NCBI GenBank assembly: GCA_046328525.1 | Contig: JAXLWK010000003.1 | Span: forward strand, 1,302,001 to 1,366,000 | From: JBDHWG01 sp046328525 | Lineage (GTDB): Bacteria > Chloroflexota > Anaerolineae > Epilineales > JAHCIE01 | Reading direction: 5' to 3' | Length of the DNA: 64,000 nucleotides | Shown here: in pieces, positions 22,505-31,273 of the stretch | Layout of the letters: each line of letters opens with the position of its first letter | Position numbering within the stretch: position 1 is the stretch's first letter | Made by a program: the position numbers and the translations under genes | The notes under the pieces: generated by a model | What the model saw: only the letters and a program-made list of their open reading frames with translations | What the model was told of the DNA's origin: nothing | Database searches by the model: none

Positions 22505-22577
22505 GGGGCTGTAGCTCAGCTGGGAGAGCGCTTCAATGGCATTGAAGAGGTCAGGGGTTCGATTCCCCTCAGCTCCA
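22505..22577 (+). tRNA. tRNA-Ala (anticodon GGC)
   Basis: Acceptor GGGGCTG/CAGCTCC, anticodon stem CTTCA/TGAAG with loop ATGGCAT. Reads GCC. Position 3-70 is G-T, the alanine identity pair. Confidence 0.95.
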
Positions 22578-22597
22578 CTGAAGTTTGTTTGAAGTTC

Positions 22598-22669
22598 GCG
22601 GGCGTGGCTCAGCGGTAGAGCGTCTCCTTGCCAAGGAGAAGGTCGTGGGTTCAAATCCCATCGCCCGCT
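22598..22669 (+). tRNA. tRNA-Gly (anticodon GCC)
   Basis: Acceptor GCGGGCG/CGCCCGC with discriminator T, anticodon stem TCTCC/GGAGA with loop TTGCCAA. Reads GGC. Confidence 0.95.
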
Positions 22670-22691
22670 CTGATCTGTCTCACAGATCGGT

Positions 22692-22764
22692 GCCATCGTA
22701 GCTCAGTTGGTAGAGCAGCTCACTCGTAATGAGCAGGTCGTCGGTTCAAGTCCGACCGATGGCT
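22692..22764 (+). tRNA. tRNA-Thr (anticodon CGT)
   Basis: Acceptor GCCATCG/CGATGGC, anticodon stem GCTCA/TGAGC with loop CTCGTAA. Reads ACG. Confidence 0.95.
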
Positions 22765-22778
22765 TTCTGAGATAGCAC

Positions 22779-22851
22779 AGGGGAGTAGCTCAATTGGCAG
22801 AGTCCCCGTCTCCAAAACGGGTGGTTGCAGGTTCGAGTCCTGTCTCCCCTG
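22779..22851 (+). tRNA. tRNA-Trp (anticodon CCA)
   Basis: Acceptor AGGGGAG/CTCCCCT with discriminator G, anticodon stem CCCGT/ACGGG with loop CTCCAAA. Reads TGG. Confidence 0.95.
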
Positions 22852-22855
22852 CCTC

Positions 22856-22927
22856 GCGGGTGTAGCTCAGCGGTAGAGCATCTGCTTCCCAAGCAGAGGG
22901 CCGTGGGTTCGAATCCCATCACCCGCT
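22856..22927 (+). tRNA. tRNA-Gly (anticodon CCC)
   Basis: Acceptor GCGGGTG/CACCCGC with discriminator T, anticodon stem TCTGC/GCAGA with loop TTCCCAA. Reads GGG. Confidence 0.95.
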
Positions 22928-22950
22928 CTGGTTCGCGGCAAGTCAATTAT

Positions 22951-23025
22951 CGGGGCGTAGCGCAGCATGGTTAGCGCGCAGCGTTCGGGACGCTGAGGTC
23001 GGTGGTTCAAATCCACTCGCCCCGA
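22951..23025 (+). tRNA. tRNA-Pro (anticodon CGG)
   Basis: Acceptor CGGGGCG/CGCCCCG, anticodon stem CAGCG/CGCTG with loop TTCGGGA. C1-G72 and the GCGC D stem are usual for tRNA-Pro. Reads CCG. Confidence 0.95.
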
Positions 23026-23042
23026 CTTACGATTTCAGGTTG

Positions 23043-23093
23043 GCGATTTTAGACTGAGAAGAGTTGATGAGAGCGTCTTCGCTCTAAAATCGC
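23043..23093. repeat. Inverted repeat GCGATTTTAGA within the tRNA array
   Basis: GCGATTTTAGA (23043-23053) and TCTAAAATCGC (23083-23093) form an 11-bp stem in the 91-base spacer between tRNA-Pro(CGG) and tRNA-Val(CAC). The AT-rich arms stand out in this GC-rich region and look like a dispersed intergenic repeat that landed in the array. Confidence 0.75.
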
Positions 23094-23116
23094 AAATCTA
23101 AAATCCGCAATTTCTT

Positions 23117-23190
23117 GGGCGCGTAGTTCAGCTGGTTAGAACGCACGGTTCACATCCGTGAGGTCATAGGTTCAAGTCCTATCGCGCCCA
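23117..23190 (+). tRNA. tRNA-Val (anticodon CAC)
   Basis: Acceptor GGGCGCG/CGCGCCC, anticodon stem CACGG/CCGTG with loop TTCACAT. Reads GTG. Confidence 0.95.
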
Positions 23191-23199
23191 CTCGTCCCA

Positions 23200-23272
23200 G
23201 GCGGAGTAGCTCAGTAGGCAGAGCAAGCGGCTCATAATCGCTGTGTCGGCAGTTCGAGTCTGCCCTCCGCCA
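23200..23272 (+). tRNA. tRNA with anticodon CAT (elongator Met or lysidine Ile2)
   Basis: Acceptor GGCGGAG/CTCCGCC, anticodon stem AGCGG/TCGCT with loop CTCATAA. The 1-72 pair is intact, so it is not an initiator. The sequence around the anticodon stem looks somewhat like bacterial tRNA-Ile2, so elongator Met and Ile2 cannot be separated by eye. Confidence 0.88.
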
Positions 23273-23303
23273 CCTCACCCACATCGGTTGTCACAACCAG
23301 TTC

Positions 23304-23377
<74 letters not shown>

Positions 23378-23381
23378 CTTT

Positions 23382-23454
23382 GCCCATGTAGCTCAGTCGG
23401 TAGAGCACACCCTTGGTAAGGGTGAGGTCACCGGTTCAATCCCGGTCATGGGCT
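23382..23454 (+). tRNA. tRNA-Thr (anticodon GGT)
   Basis: Acceptor GCCCATG/CATGGGC, anticodon stem CACCC/GGGTG with loop TTGGTAA. Reads ACC. Confidence 0.95.
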
Positions 23455-23463
23455 TTTTCTTTT

Positions 23464-23545
23464 GCCGGGGTGGCGGAACTGGCAGACGCGCACGACTCAA
23501 ACTCGTGTTCCGAAAGGAGTGTGGGTTCGACTCCCACCCTCGGCA
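23464..23545 (+). tRNA. tRNA-Leu (anticodon CAA)
   Basis: Class II tRNA, acceptor GCCGGGG/CCTCGGC, anticodon stem CACGA/TCGTG with loop CTCAAAC. Reads TTG. Last tRNA of the array; CCA follows A73 in the DNA. Confidence 0.94.
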
Positions 23546-23558
23546 CCATGAACGAACA

Positions 23559-23590
23559 GAGGCGGCTCAATGAGCCGCCTCGTTTCTATT
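23559..23590 (+). terminator. Terminator of the tRNA array
   Basis: GAGGCGGCTC (23559-23568) pairs perfectly with GAGCCGCCTC (23572-23581) over an AAT loop, followed by GTTTCTATTT. It lies 14 bases after the last tRNA. Confidence 0.85.
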
Positions 23591-23592
23591 TA

Positions 23593-23731
23593 TGGCCCGT
23601 CGCTGCGAGGAGGACGATAGGACGACGAAGCAGCCCCCCGCTAAACGAGGGACGCACTTTCGCGGGAGAGGGCATCCTGTGCAAAGGCGGGAGATTGCTT
23701 CGCTCTGCTCGCAATGACGGCTCCGCTGCTA
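23593..23731. repeat. Remnant of the ATTGCGAG / GAAGCAATC dispersed repeat
   Basis: This spacer holds CGACGAAGCAG near 23620 and GAGATTGCTTCGCTCTGCTC with CGCAATGACGGC near 23690-23725, the same words as in 31066-31184 and 46189-46235. No gene is visible between the terminator and the convergent ferritin-like gene. Confidence 0.6.
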
Positions 23732-24574
23732 TCAGTCTGGGGCAAACTCAAGGTTCCAGCGGTAGCCGGTGCGGCGGATGAACTCGCCGTGCTGGCGCGC
23801 GATCTGCCTGTCCCGGTCAGCCATGAGCCGCGTCAGCCACGCCCGCTCCGGCGGCCGCCACGTCAAGAACTCCATGTAGACCGGGTAGACCTCTCCCATG
23901 CTCCGCTCGATCTTGCGGCTGAGGGAGGCCGGGGCGCGGGCCATCAGATAGTCGGCATACGCGAGACCGGAGCCGTGGTGGATGCCGTCGTCCACGGCCA
24001 GGCGCTGACACAGCTCCCCCAGCACACTCTCGCGCGCCAGGCGGCGTATGTCGTGGAACAGGGGGATGATCAGCGCCTCGAAGAATCCCTGGATGCCTAC
24101 GACCCGCTCCTCCAGCGTGTCGAACGCCCACACCATCTCCGCCAGCTCGTCGAGGTATGGGTTGCGCTGCCCTAGCTCGCCGACCCGATCAGCCACGCCG
24201 CGCAGCGCCTCGACGTGACGCGCTTCGTCCTGCACCATCGTCGTGTAGTACAGCTTCGCCGCCGGATGTTCCGCCATCAGCAGCAACTGCACCGATGCCT
24301 TGACGGCCATCTCGTCGGCCTGAAGGAGCTGCGTCAGGATCGAGCGCCAGACGCCTTGCCAGCGCTCCGAGCTGTGGCGCTCCGGCAGCGCCGGGTACTT
24401 CTCCCATCCCAGGTCCGAAACGCTCCACATCTGCCGCTTGGCGAGGTTGTAGAAGCGCGTCAGGCGGCGCAGGGCAAGCTCGGCCGACGGGTCCTCCCGC
24501 CGTCCCTGTACAGCGCTCTCCAGGCCCTCTTCCCCCAGCGATGTCTCCGCGGCGACGGCCGGCTCCTGGCGCAT
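23732..24574 (-). CDS. Ferritin-like diiron oxidase/oxygenase of unknown substrate
   Basis: A 280-residue helical protein with the diiron pattern of the ferritin-like superfamily: Glu88 in LLQADEMAVKA, Glu117 and His120 in MVQDEARHVEAL, Glu167 in GIQGFFEALIIP, and Asp/His in VDDGIHHG near 195-200. This is the two-ExxH layout of ribonucleotide reductase R2 and AurF-like oxygenases, but I cannot place it in a named subfamily. ATG 24574 has GGGAGG 8 bases upstream, inside the end of the SDR gene. It is last in a minus-strand cluster with a thioester-reductase-like SDR and a membrane desaturase, so a lipid or acyl substrate is likely by context. Confidence 0.75.
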   Translation of the reverse strand: MRQEPAVAAETSLGEEGLESAVQGRREDPSAELALRRLTRFYNLAKRQMWSVSDLGWEKYPALPERHSSERWQGVWRSILTQLLQADEMAVKASVQLLLMAEHPAAKLYYTTMVQDEARHVEALRGVADRVGELGQRNPYLDELAEMVWAFDTLEERVVGIQGFFEALIIPLFHDIRRLARESVLGELCQRLAVDDGIHHGSGLAYADYLMARAPASLSRKIERSMGEVYPVYMEFLTWRPPERAWLTRLMADRDRQIARQHGEFIRRTGYRWNLEFAPD

Positions 24575-24577
24575 TGG

Positions 24578-25738
24578 CTACCTCCCGGCGGGCTGGCCCT
24601 CCGCGACGGGGCGCCGCCCCCAGTGGGACAGCAGGCAGTACGCCACGACGCGCCCGTGGTAGTCACGGATGTTGGGCAGCGTCACCCCCGTACCGGCCAG
24701 GGCATTCTGGGCATCGGTGTTGTCGAACGACTTGACAAACGACTGGTGCGGCACGAAGAGCGCCATGGCGCCGAGCGCCTGCGCCAGGCGATGCTGGCCG
24801 CGCTGCTCCGTCTCACGTACAAACGCCAGGTACTCCTCGTAGCCAAGCAGCTCGGGCGTGGCCGGCAGTGTTCGATCGGGGTACAGGGCGATGAACTGCT
24901 CAAAGGTCGAGTACAGCAGCTGGGTCAGTGTGAACGAGCGGTCGCTGCCGGAGCACAGGTGGAGCGTCTCGCCGGGAACGAAGCGCGTGTCGAACAACGT
25001 CGTCAGCGCGTCGGCCAGCCAATCCGAGGCGATCATGTCGAGGGTGCTGTCCGGATCGCCGGGCAGCGCCGGCAACAGGTTGCCCCACAGCAGCCGCAGA
25101 ATCTGATGCAGGAAGTTGAACTGGCGCACGATGCCGGTGCGCGCGTCGCCCAGGACGCTGCTCATGCGGTAGATGCTAATCGGCAGGTCGCTCATCTGCT
25201 CGCGCAGCCACACCTCGGCCTCGTACTTCGTCTGCTCATATGTGTTGAGGAAACCGGCCTCGTGGTATAGCTGGTTCTCGCGGATGAGACCGGTGCGTTT
25301 GCCCGCGACATACGCCGTGCTCACGTGCCCAATCTGGCGTAGGCGCGGCGCGGCGCGCGCCAGCTCGATCACGCGCTGCGCGCCCCTGAAGTTCACCTCG
25401 CGCGCGAAGTCCAGCGGCCGTCCGAAGTTGATGTCCGTCCCCGCGTGCAGCACGTCGGTGATGTCCTGCGCCACCGCCTGCCACGTGTCATCGTCAATCC
25501 CCAGGCGCGGCAGCGTCAGGTCGCCGGGTACAGCGGTGACCCAGGGCGGCAGCGGTCCGCCCAGGCGCGCCGCGAGCCGCTCCTGCGCCGCCGCGAACGA
25601 CGGGGCGCGCACGAGAGCGTAGACGCGCAGCCCGCGATCCATGTACTTGCGCACCAGGTCGCCGCCCACCAGCCCGGTCGTCCCGGTGATAAACAGCGCC
25701 CGGTCAGTCGTCATCTCAACGTTCGTCGTCGTGGTCAC
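24578..25738 (-). CDS. SDR family, thioester-reductase/male-sterility type NAD(P)-binding protein
   Basis: A 386-residue extended short-chain dehydrogenase. ALFITGTTGLVGGDLVRKYM near residue 14 is the TGxxGxxG cofactor loop; HVSTAYVAGKRTGLIRE and YEQTKYEAE (YxxxK) near residue 165 give the catalytic Tyr and Lys. Its closest look is the C-terminal reductase domain of fatty-acyl-CoA reductases and NRPS thioester reductases, so reduction of an acyl thioester or a sugar-type substrate is possible. GTG 25738 has GGAG 5 bases upstream and follows the desaturase stop; ATG 25714 is an alternative. It is coupled to the desaturase. Confidence 0.82.
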   Translation of the reverse strand: MTTTTNVEMTTDRALFITGTTGLVGGDLVRKYMDRGLRVYALVRAPSFAAAQERLAARLGGPLPPWVTAVPGDLTLPRLGIDDDTWQAVAQDITDVLHAGTDINFGRPLDFAREVNFRGAQRVIELARAAPRLRQIGHVSTAYVAGKRTGLIRENQLYHEAGFLNTYEQTKYEAEVWLREQMSDLPISIYRMSSVLGDARTGIVRQFNFLHQILRLLWGNLLPALPGDPDSTLDMIASDWLADALTTLFDTRFVPGETLHLCSGSDRSFTLTQLLYSTFEQFIALYPDRTLPATPELLGYEEYLAFVRETEQRGQHRLAQALGAMALFVPHQSFVKSFDNTDAQNALAGTGVTLPNIRDYHGRVVAYCLLSHWGRRPVAEGQPAGR

Positions 25739-25740
25739 GT

Positions 25741-26805
25741 TCACTCCATTGCCGTGTTGTTTGTCATCTCGAAACCCTGCCCCGCCAGCCTCCCCACGCG
25801 GTCCAGCTCCGCCCATACCGCCGCGTAGGACGCGCGGGGCGACAGCTCCTCATACTCCAGCCCGTGCGCCTCGCAGAATGGCTTGACAATCGCTCGGGCG
25901 CGGCCGAAGTTCGCGCGGGGCATGGTCGGGAAAAGGTGATGCTCAATCTGATAGTTCAGCCCCCCATACACGTAGTCGTTGATCGGGCCAGGCTCGACGT
26001 TGCGCGAGCTGAGCACCTGCCGCTCCAGAAACGATGGCTGGCTCCCGCTCGGCCACACGGGCATCCCCTTGTGATTCGGGGCCACGATCAACGATAGATA
26101 GACCCCCGCGACGGCCTGGCTGACCAGGAAGATGACGCGCCACTGGTGCGGCGCCCAGATGAGGACGGCGACCCAGGCCAGCGTGTTCAGCGTCAGCGCG
26201 GCCACCTCGACGGCGCGGCGGCCGCCTGTCAAGTGGCGGCCGGCGAACAGCCAGCTCTCGACGCGGATCGCAATCACAGCCAGGGCGCTGAACACCAGGA
26301 GCAGCACCGGCGCGACCAGGGCCTGGTAGCGCACGGCCACGCGCTGCCAGCCGCTACGGGCCCGCGCATCCTGCTCCGTGAACGCGACGAGGCCGCTGCC
26401 GCGAATCTCTGGGTCGCCGTCGGCGTCGTTCGTGTGGGCATGGTGGGCATTGTGCCGTCCGCGCCAATACCAGAACCCCACGCCCAAGGTCAGGCTCCAG
26501 CACAGCACGCCGAAGGCATAGTTGGCGCGGGACGAGCGGAACACCGCCAGGTGGCCGGCGTCGTGGCCGAGCATGCCGATCTGGATGCTCACGAAGCCGA
26601 GTGCGAACGCGGCGAGAATCGTCAGCGCCCACGTCGGCGGCAGCACAATCGGCATCGCCAGCGCCAGGCCCAGGAGGACGTAGCAGCTCACGCTCCGCGC
26701 CAGGTAATAGCCGTAGCGCCGATCGAGCAGTCCAGCCTCGACGACGGTGCGGCGCAGCTCGGCGTAGGCGGTCGGCGCTGTCCGGCGTTGGACGTTTTCG
26801 CGCAT
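25741..26805 (-). CDS. Membrane fatty acid desaturase
   Basis: A 354-residue integral membrane diiron desaturase. Three His boxes are in place: GHDAGH near residue 95, RHNAHHAH near 132, and NYQIEHHLFP near 295. The Gln in QxxHH marks the front-end or acyl-CoA/acyl-lipid group (Delta-5/6-like, mycobacterial DesA3-like), though no cytochrome b5 domain is fused. Several hydrophobic pairs flank the boxes. ATG 26805 has AAAGGA upstream; the frame extends to 26847 but through a dispersed repeat. It heads a coupled set with the SDR and ferritin-like genes, and a small membrane protein lies just upstream. Confidence 0.92.
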   Translation of the reverse strand: MRENVQRRTAPTAYAELRRTVVEAGLLDRRYGYYLARSVSCYVLLGLALAMPIVLPPTWALTILAAFALGFVSIQIGMLGHDAGHLAVFRSSRANYAFGVLCWSLTLGVGFWYWRGRHNAHHAHTNDADGDPEIRGSGLVAFTEQDARARSGWQRVAVRYQALVAPVLLLVFSALAVIAIRVESWLFAGRHLTGGRRAVEVAALTLNTLAWVAVLIWAPHQWRVIFLVSQAVAGVYLSLIVAPNHKGMPVWPSGSQPSFLERQVLSSRNVEPGPINDYVYGGLNYQIEHHLFPTMPRANFGRARAIVKPFCEAHGLEYEELSPRASYAAVWAELDRVGRLAGQGFEMTNNTAME

Positions 26806-26843
26806 TTCGCGTCCTTTCGTGCTTCTCGCACTCCCCTTGCCTG

Positions 26844-27254
26844 TCACACACTCCGCGCCGAGCTTCCCCGGCGCAGACCGAAATAGGCGACGATGAGCGC
26901 CAGGGGGCCGACGACGAAGTGAAACACATTCTCGCCGAGGCCGAGCTGCAAGCCGAAGGGATGATAGACCAGCGTGCCGAGAAACGCCAGGGTTGTATAG
27001 AACACCCCGAACGCCAACACCAGGAGTGTCCTGGCCCGCTCACCGACCGGCAGGACGAGGGCCAGGAGCATGACGACGCCCCAGGTGATGTGAACCGCGG
27101 CGTGCAGCGGGTCGGCGTTGGTAAAGTCCAGCACAAGCTCCGGCACTGGAACGGCCAGCGCCGCCCGCAGTAGAGACGCGCTGCCCTGGATGAGCAGCAC
27201 AGCGCCGGCGATGCCGAGAAAGAGCCGCACCAGGCGTGCGCCTGAAACGTTCAT
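26844..27254 (-). CDS. Small four-helix membrane protein, DUF4383-like
   Basis: A 136-residue protein with four hydrophobic segments. FTNADPLHAAVHITWGVVMLLA near residue 43 and LGLGENVFHFVVGPLALIVAY near 107 resemble the paired 'N..H...G' motifs of DUF4383, whose function is unknown. The ATG at 27254 follows a gene of similar nature on the same strand. It lies 38 bases upstream of the desaturase start and may be co-transcribed with it. The family call is by eye and should be checked. Confidence 0.6.
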   Translation of the reverse strand: MNVSGARLVRLFLGIAGAVLLIQGSASLLRAALAVPVPELVLDFTNADPLHAAVHITWGVVMLLALVLPVGERARTLLVLAFGVFYTTLAFLGTLVYHPFGLQLGLGENVFHFVVGPLALIVAYFGLRRGSSARSV

Positions 27255-27302
27255 GGTGCCTCTGCGTCTCCATCACGCGATGTTGTAACACCGTCGGCGC
27301 GG

Positions 27303-28130
27303 CTACGATACGCCGGTGCGGGGAACTGCCGCGCCCGGCGAGCGATGCGCCCGCCGCCGCCAGAGTAACGCGCCTAGGCCGACCGCCTCTGCGCCAAAGA
27401 ACACGAACCAGATCACCGTGGAGGGGTTCGACTTGAAGCGGTCGAAGTGGACGACGGACACGGCGAGGACGAGCATCGCCAGCGTCATGATCGTGACCAC
27501 CATGATCCGCACCGCGTCCCAGCGCGGCTCCCCCACGGCGAAGGCGCTCACGACGGCGAGCGTGATGAAGTGGCCGCTGTAGAGCTGCGAGAGGGGCGCT
27601 GTCATCGCCCAGGGCCAGAACGAGACGGCGAGATCGGGCAGGACGAGCAGCAGTAGCCCCAGCGCGCCGAAGATCGCCGCCTCCGCGCTCCACAGCCACG
27701 CCAGCGGATTTGGCATGGCAGGGGGCCTGTCCTGGCCGCGGAAGCGCCACAGGGCGTAGAGCGCGACGAGGGGGTCTATGATGTAGAACAGTGTCCACAT
27801 GGTCGGGAACTGGCCCTTCAGCGCCAGCTCATCCATGCCAAACATCCACAGGCGGTAGAAGGTGATGAGCAGGAGCGTCCCCGTCGCCACGACGATGCCG
27901 ATGGTCACCAGGCGCACCTGGCGGAAGGCGCGCGCGCGCAGGCATAGCAGCACGGCGATGCCCAGGGCCGTGTAGAGAGCGCCGATGAAGCGCGCGTTCA
28001 GCGGGCTGGCCGGCCACGGCTCGACGATGTTGATAAGAGTGGGCTGGAAGAGGGCGGGGGTGACGAGAAAGGCCTGCACGGCGACGATTACGAAGAAGGC
28101 GCGGAGCCAACGCGGAATGGGCGTGTCCAT
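27303..28130 (-). CDS. Polytopic membrane protein of unknown function
   Basis: A 275-residue protein with about eight hydrophobic helices and few charged loops; FYRLWMFGMDELALKGQFPT and DPLVALYALWRF are the main polar stretches. I do not recognise a family. ATG 28130 has AAGGGG 6 bases upstream, better than the longer start at 28163. A TATAAT box (28197-28192) lies upstream. It is separated from the DUF4383-like gene by 48 bases and may be the first gene of the lipid cluster transcript. Confidence 0.7.
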   Translation of the reverse strand: MDTPIPRWLRAFFVIVAVQAFLVTPALFQPTLINIVEPWPASPLNARFIGALYTALGIAVLLCLRARAFRQVRLVTIGIVVATGTLLLITFYRLWMFGMDELALKGQFPTMWTLFYIIDPLVALYALWRFRGQDRPPAMPNPLAWLWSAEAAIFGALGLLLLVLPDLAVSFWPWAMTAPLSQLYSGHFITLAVVSAFAVGEPRWDAVRIMVVTIMTLAMLVLAVSVVHFDRFKSNPSTVIWFVFFGAEAVGLGALLWRRRAHRSPGAAVPRTGVS

Positions 28131-28268
28131 GCAAACCCCTTCTCCCCGGTCCCGGGAAAACATTGGCGTCCAACAAGAAGGTTAGGGAGACATTATACAG
28201 GATAACTTCGGCGAGCGATAGGGGGTAAATGTGGCAAATCGGGGCGGCGATTCTCATTGATTTGCCTC

Positions 28269-28297
28269 TTGCGCAACAGAAAATTCTGCGGTACAAT
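28269..28297 (+). promoter_or_regulatory. Promoter for the acyl-CoA dehydrogenase gene
   Basis: TTGCGC (28269-28274), a 17-base spacer and TACAAT (28292-28297) lie 55 bases before the gene start. Confidence 0.65.
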
Positions 28298-28352
28298 GTA
28301 GGAAGATGACGCAATGCGCCATAACATGGCATGCTATCAAGGAAGGGCTACA

Positions 28353-29498
<1,146 letters not shown>

Positions 29499-29582
29499 TC
29501 CTCGATAGCACCCCCCGACGGCCGCCGCGCCGTCCGTCACGAACGGCGCAGTGGTCGGGCGCATCGCGTCAGCCCGGTCAGC

Positions 29583-29618
29583 GAGCGCAGAGGCAGCTTT
29601 CTTTTCGCCTCTGCGCTC
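29583..29618. repeat. 12-bp inverted repeat GAGCGCAGAGGC
   Basis: GAGCGCAGAGGC (29583-29594) and GCCTCTGCGCTC (29607-29618) flank a T-rich 12-base loop, just before the -10 box of the next gene. It could end the acyl-CoA dehydrogenase transcript. Similar 'GCCTCTGCGC' words recur near 55615. Confidence 0.65.
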
Positions 29619-29621
29619 TCC

Positions 29622-29630
29622 TGTTATAAT
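29622..29630 (+). promoter_or_regulatory. Extended -10 promoter for the CaiB/AMACR gene
   Basis: TGTTATAAT is an exact extended -10 sequence, 34 bases upstream of the start codon. Confidence 0.6.
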
Positions 29631-29663
29631 TCCACCACGCCACACCCCAACTGAGGTCAAGTT

Positions 29664-30836
29664 ATGTCCGCTCCCGCTCCGAGTCCTTACCCGCTCGCCG
29701 GTGTCCGCGTCCTCGACCTGACACGCCTTCTGCCAGGCGGATTCTGCACCCTGGTTCTCGCCGACATGGGAGCGGATGTTGTGAAGGTCGAGGACCCGCA
29801 TGGCGGCGACTACAGCCGAGCCATGCCCCCCTTCACCCGCCTGACCCCCGACGCCCCGCCGGTGGGCGCGGTCTACGCCGCGCTGAACCGTGGCAAGCGG
29901 TCGGTCGTGCTGGACCTGAAGAGCGACAGCGGGCGCGCCTCCCTGCTCGATCTGGTCGCGGCGGCGGACGTGTTGGTCGAGGGCTTCCGGCCGGGCGTGA
30001 TGGATCGCCTCGGCGTCGGCGCGCCGACGCTCCTGGCCCACAACCCGCGCCTGGTCTACTGCGCCCTGACCGGCTACGGGCAGACAGGGCCGCTGGCCGC
30101 TGCGACCGGCCACGACCTCAACTACATCGGCACCGTCGGCGTTCTCGACCTCAACGGCCGGCCCGACCAGGCCCCAGCAATTCCCGGCGTCCAGGTGGCT
30201 GACCTGAGCGGCGCCCTGGTCGCCACCCTGGGCATCGTCATGGCCCTGTATCGGCGCACCGTCACCGGACGCGGCGGCGGCGTGGATGCCAGCATGGCCG
30301 AGGCCGCGTTTGCCCTGACCTCGCTGCCCTGGTCCGAGTGGGCCGCCACGCGCCAACCCGTGGCGCGCGGCAGCCACATCCTCAGCGGCGGCTGGGCGTG
30401 CTACAACGTTTACCAGGCGAGCGACGAGCGCAGCCTGGCCCTCGGCTGCCTCGAGGCCAAGTTCTGGGCCAGCTTCGCGTCGGCGGTCGGGCATCCGGAG
30501 TGGGCCGCGCGTCAGTTCGACCCGACCGAGCAGCCCGCGCTAATCGAAACCGTCGCCGCCCTGTTCGCCGAGCGCCCGTCCGACGCCTGGCTGTCCCTGG
30601 CGCAAGACCACGACATCCCGCTGACCCGCGTCAACCGCCTGGACGAGGTCGCCGACGACCCGCATCTCGCGGCGCGCGGCGTCTTCTTCGAGTCAGCCGT
30701 CGGCCTGACCGCCCGAACGCCCGTGCGCATTGACGACCTGCCGCCCGCCGCCACATCGGCCCCGCCGGGGCATGGCACGCACGCGGTCGCCGACATCCTG
30801 GCCGGGTGGCAGACGCCGGACGAGGGAGGCGAGTGA
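29664..30836 (+). CDS. CaiB/BaiF family CoA-transferase or alpha-methylacyl-CoA racemase
   Basis: A 390-residue family III CoA-transferase fold protein. GVRVLDLTRLLPGGFCTLVLADMGADVVKVE opens the fold in several short conserved steps; ATGHDLNYIGTVGVLD near residue 150 and QVADLSGALVATLG near 178 match the His-Asp pair of alpha-methylacyl-CoA racemase rather than the single Asp of formyl-CoA transferase. Racemisation of 2-methylacyl-CoAs is therefore the favoured reading. Following an acyl-CoA dehydrogenase, it fits oxidation of branched fatty acids. ATG 29664 has GAGG 7 bases upstream. Confidence 0.9.
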   Translation: MSAPAPSPYPLAGVRVLDLTRLLPGGFCTLVLADMGADVVKVEDPHGGDYSRAMPPFTRLTPDAPPVGAVYAALNRGKRSVVLDLKSDSGRASLLDLVAAADVLVEGFRPGVMDRLGVGAPTLLAHNPRLVYCALTGYGQTGPLAAATGHDLNYIGTVGVLDLNGRPDQAPAIPGVQVADLSGALVATLGIVMALYRRTVTGRGGGVDASMAEAAFALTSLPWSEWAATRQPVARGSHILSGGWACYNVYQASDERSLALGCLEAKFWASFASAVGHPEWAARQFDPTEQPALIETVAALFAERPSDAWLSLAQDHDIPLTRVNRLDEVADDPHLAARGVFFESAVGLTARTPVRIDDLPPAATSAPPGHGTHAVADILAGWQTPDEGGE

Positions 30837-31273
30837 AGTGCGCCTGGCCGGCATCGGCGCCCGCCGTCGCCACCGACTCAAGTCGGTGGCTGAGAGGGCG
30901 AAGCCTGCTCAAGCAGGCTGGCTGGTCCGAACCATCCCGATCCGAGCCTGCCTCGGCAGGCTTCGCTCGCTTAGCCTGGCACTTGAGTGCCAGGCGGTCG
31001 CCCTGTCATGCCGAGATTCCCATGCTGTATGACCGCATGCGCCAACGCCAAAACACGGCCAAGCCGTCATTGCGAGCGTCAGCGAAGCAATCCCCTGCCC
31101 TGGCATCAGGCGGTCTAGTCGAGAAATAGCGGCGCCGTGGCATAGTGGGGGATTGCTTCGGCGGCAAAGCCCGCCTCGCAATGACGCCGCGAGTCTTGTG
31201 TTCTGAGTAGTGTAACGAGGTATCTGGGCCGCTGACGGCGCATAACAGCCCAGGCTTATCTTGAGAGGATGCC
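30837..31273. other. Intergenic region rich in hairpins, no gene
   Basis: Four minimal-loop palindromes follow one another: 30870-30890 (CCACCGACT-CA-AGTCGGTGG), 30902-30919, 30944-30963 and 30974-30995. Then come two arms of the ATTGCGAG repeat, GTCATTGCGAGCGTCAGCG at 31066 and GCCTCGCAATGAC ending at 31184. No open frame here has a convincing start or family. This is the densest repeat zone in the window. Confidence 0.75.
31066..31184. repeat. ATTGCGAG ... GAAGCAATC inverted repeat pair
   Basis: GTCATTGCGAGCGTCAGCG and AAGCAATCCCC (31066-31095) are mirrored by GGGGATTGCTTCGG and CCTCGCAATGAC (31147-31184). This word set is common between genes of many bacteria and recurs at 23593 and 46189. 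Confidence 0.75.

Noticed and set aside
23043..23093. A further tRNA or small RNA in the Pro-Val spacer
   Set aside because: Only an AT-rich 11-bp inverted repeat of a dispersed type is present; no cloverleaf or promoter.
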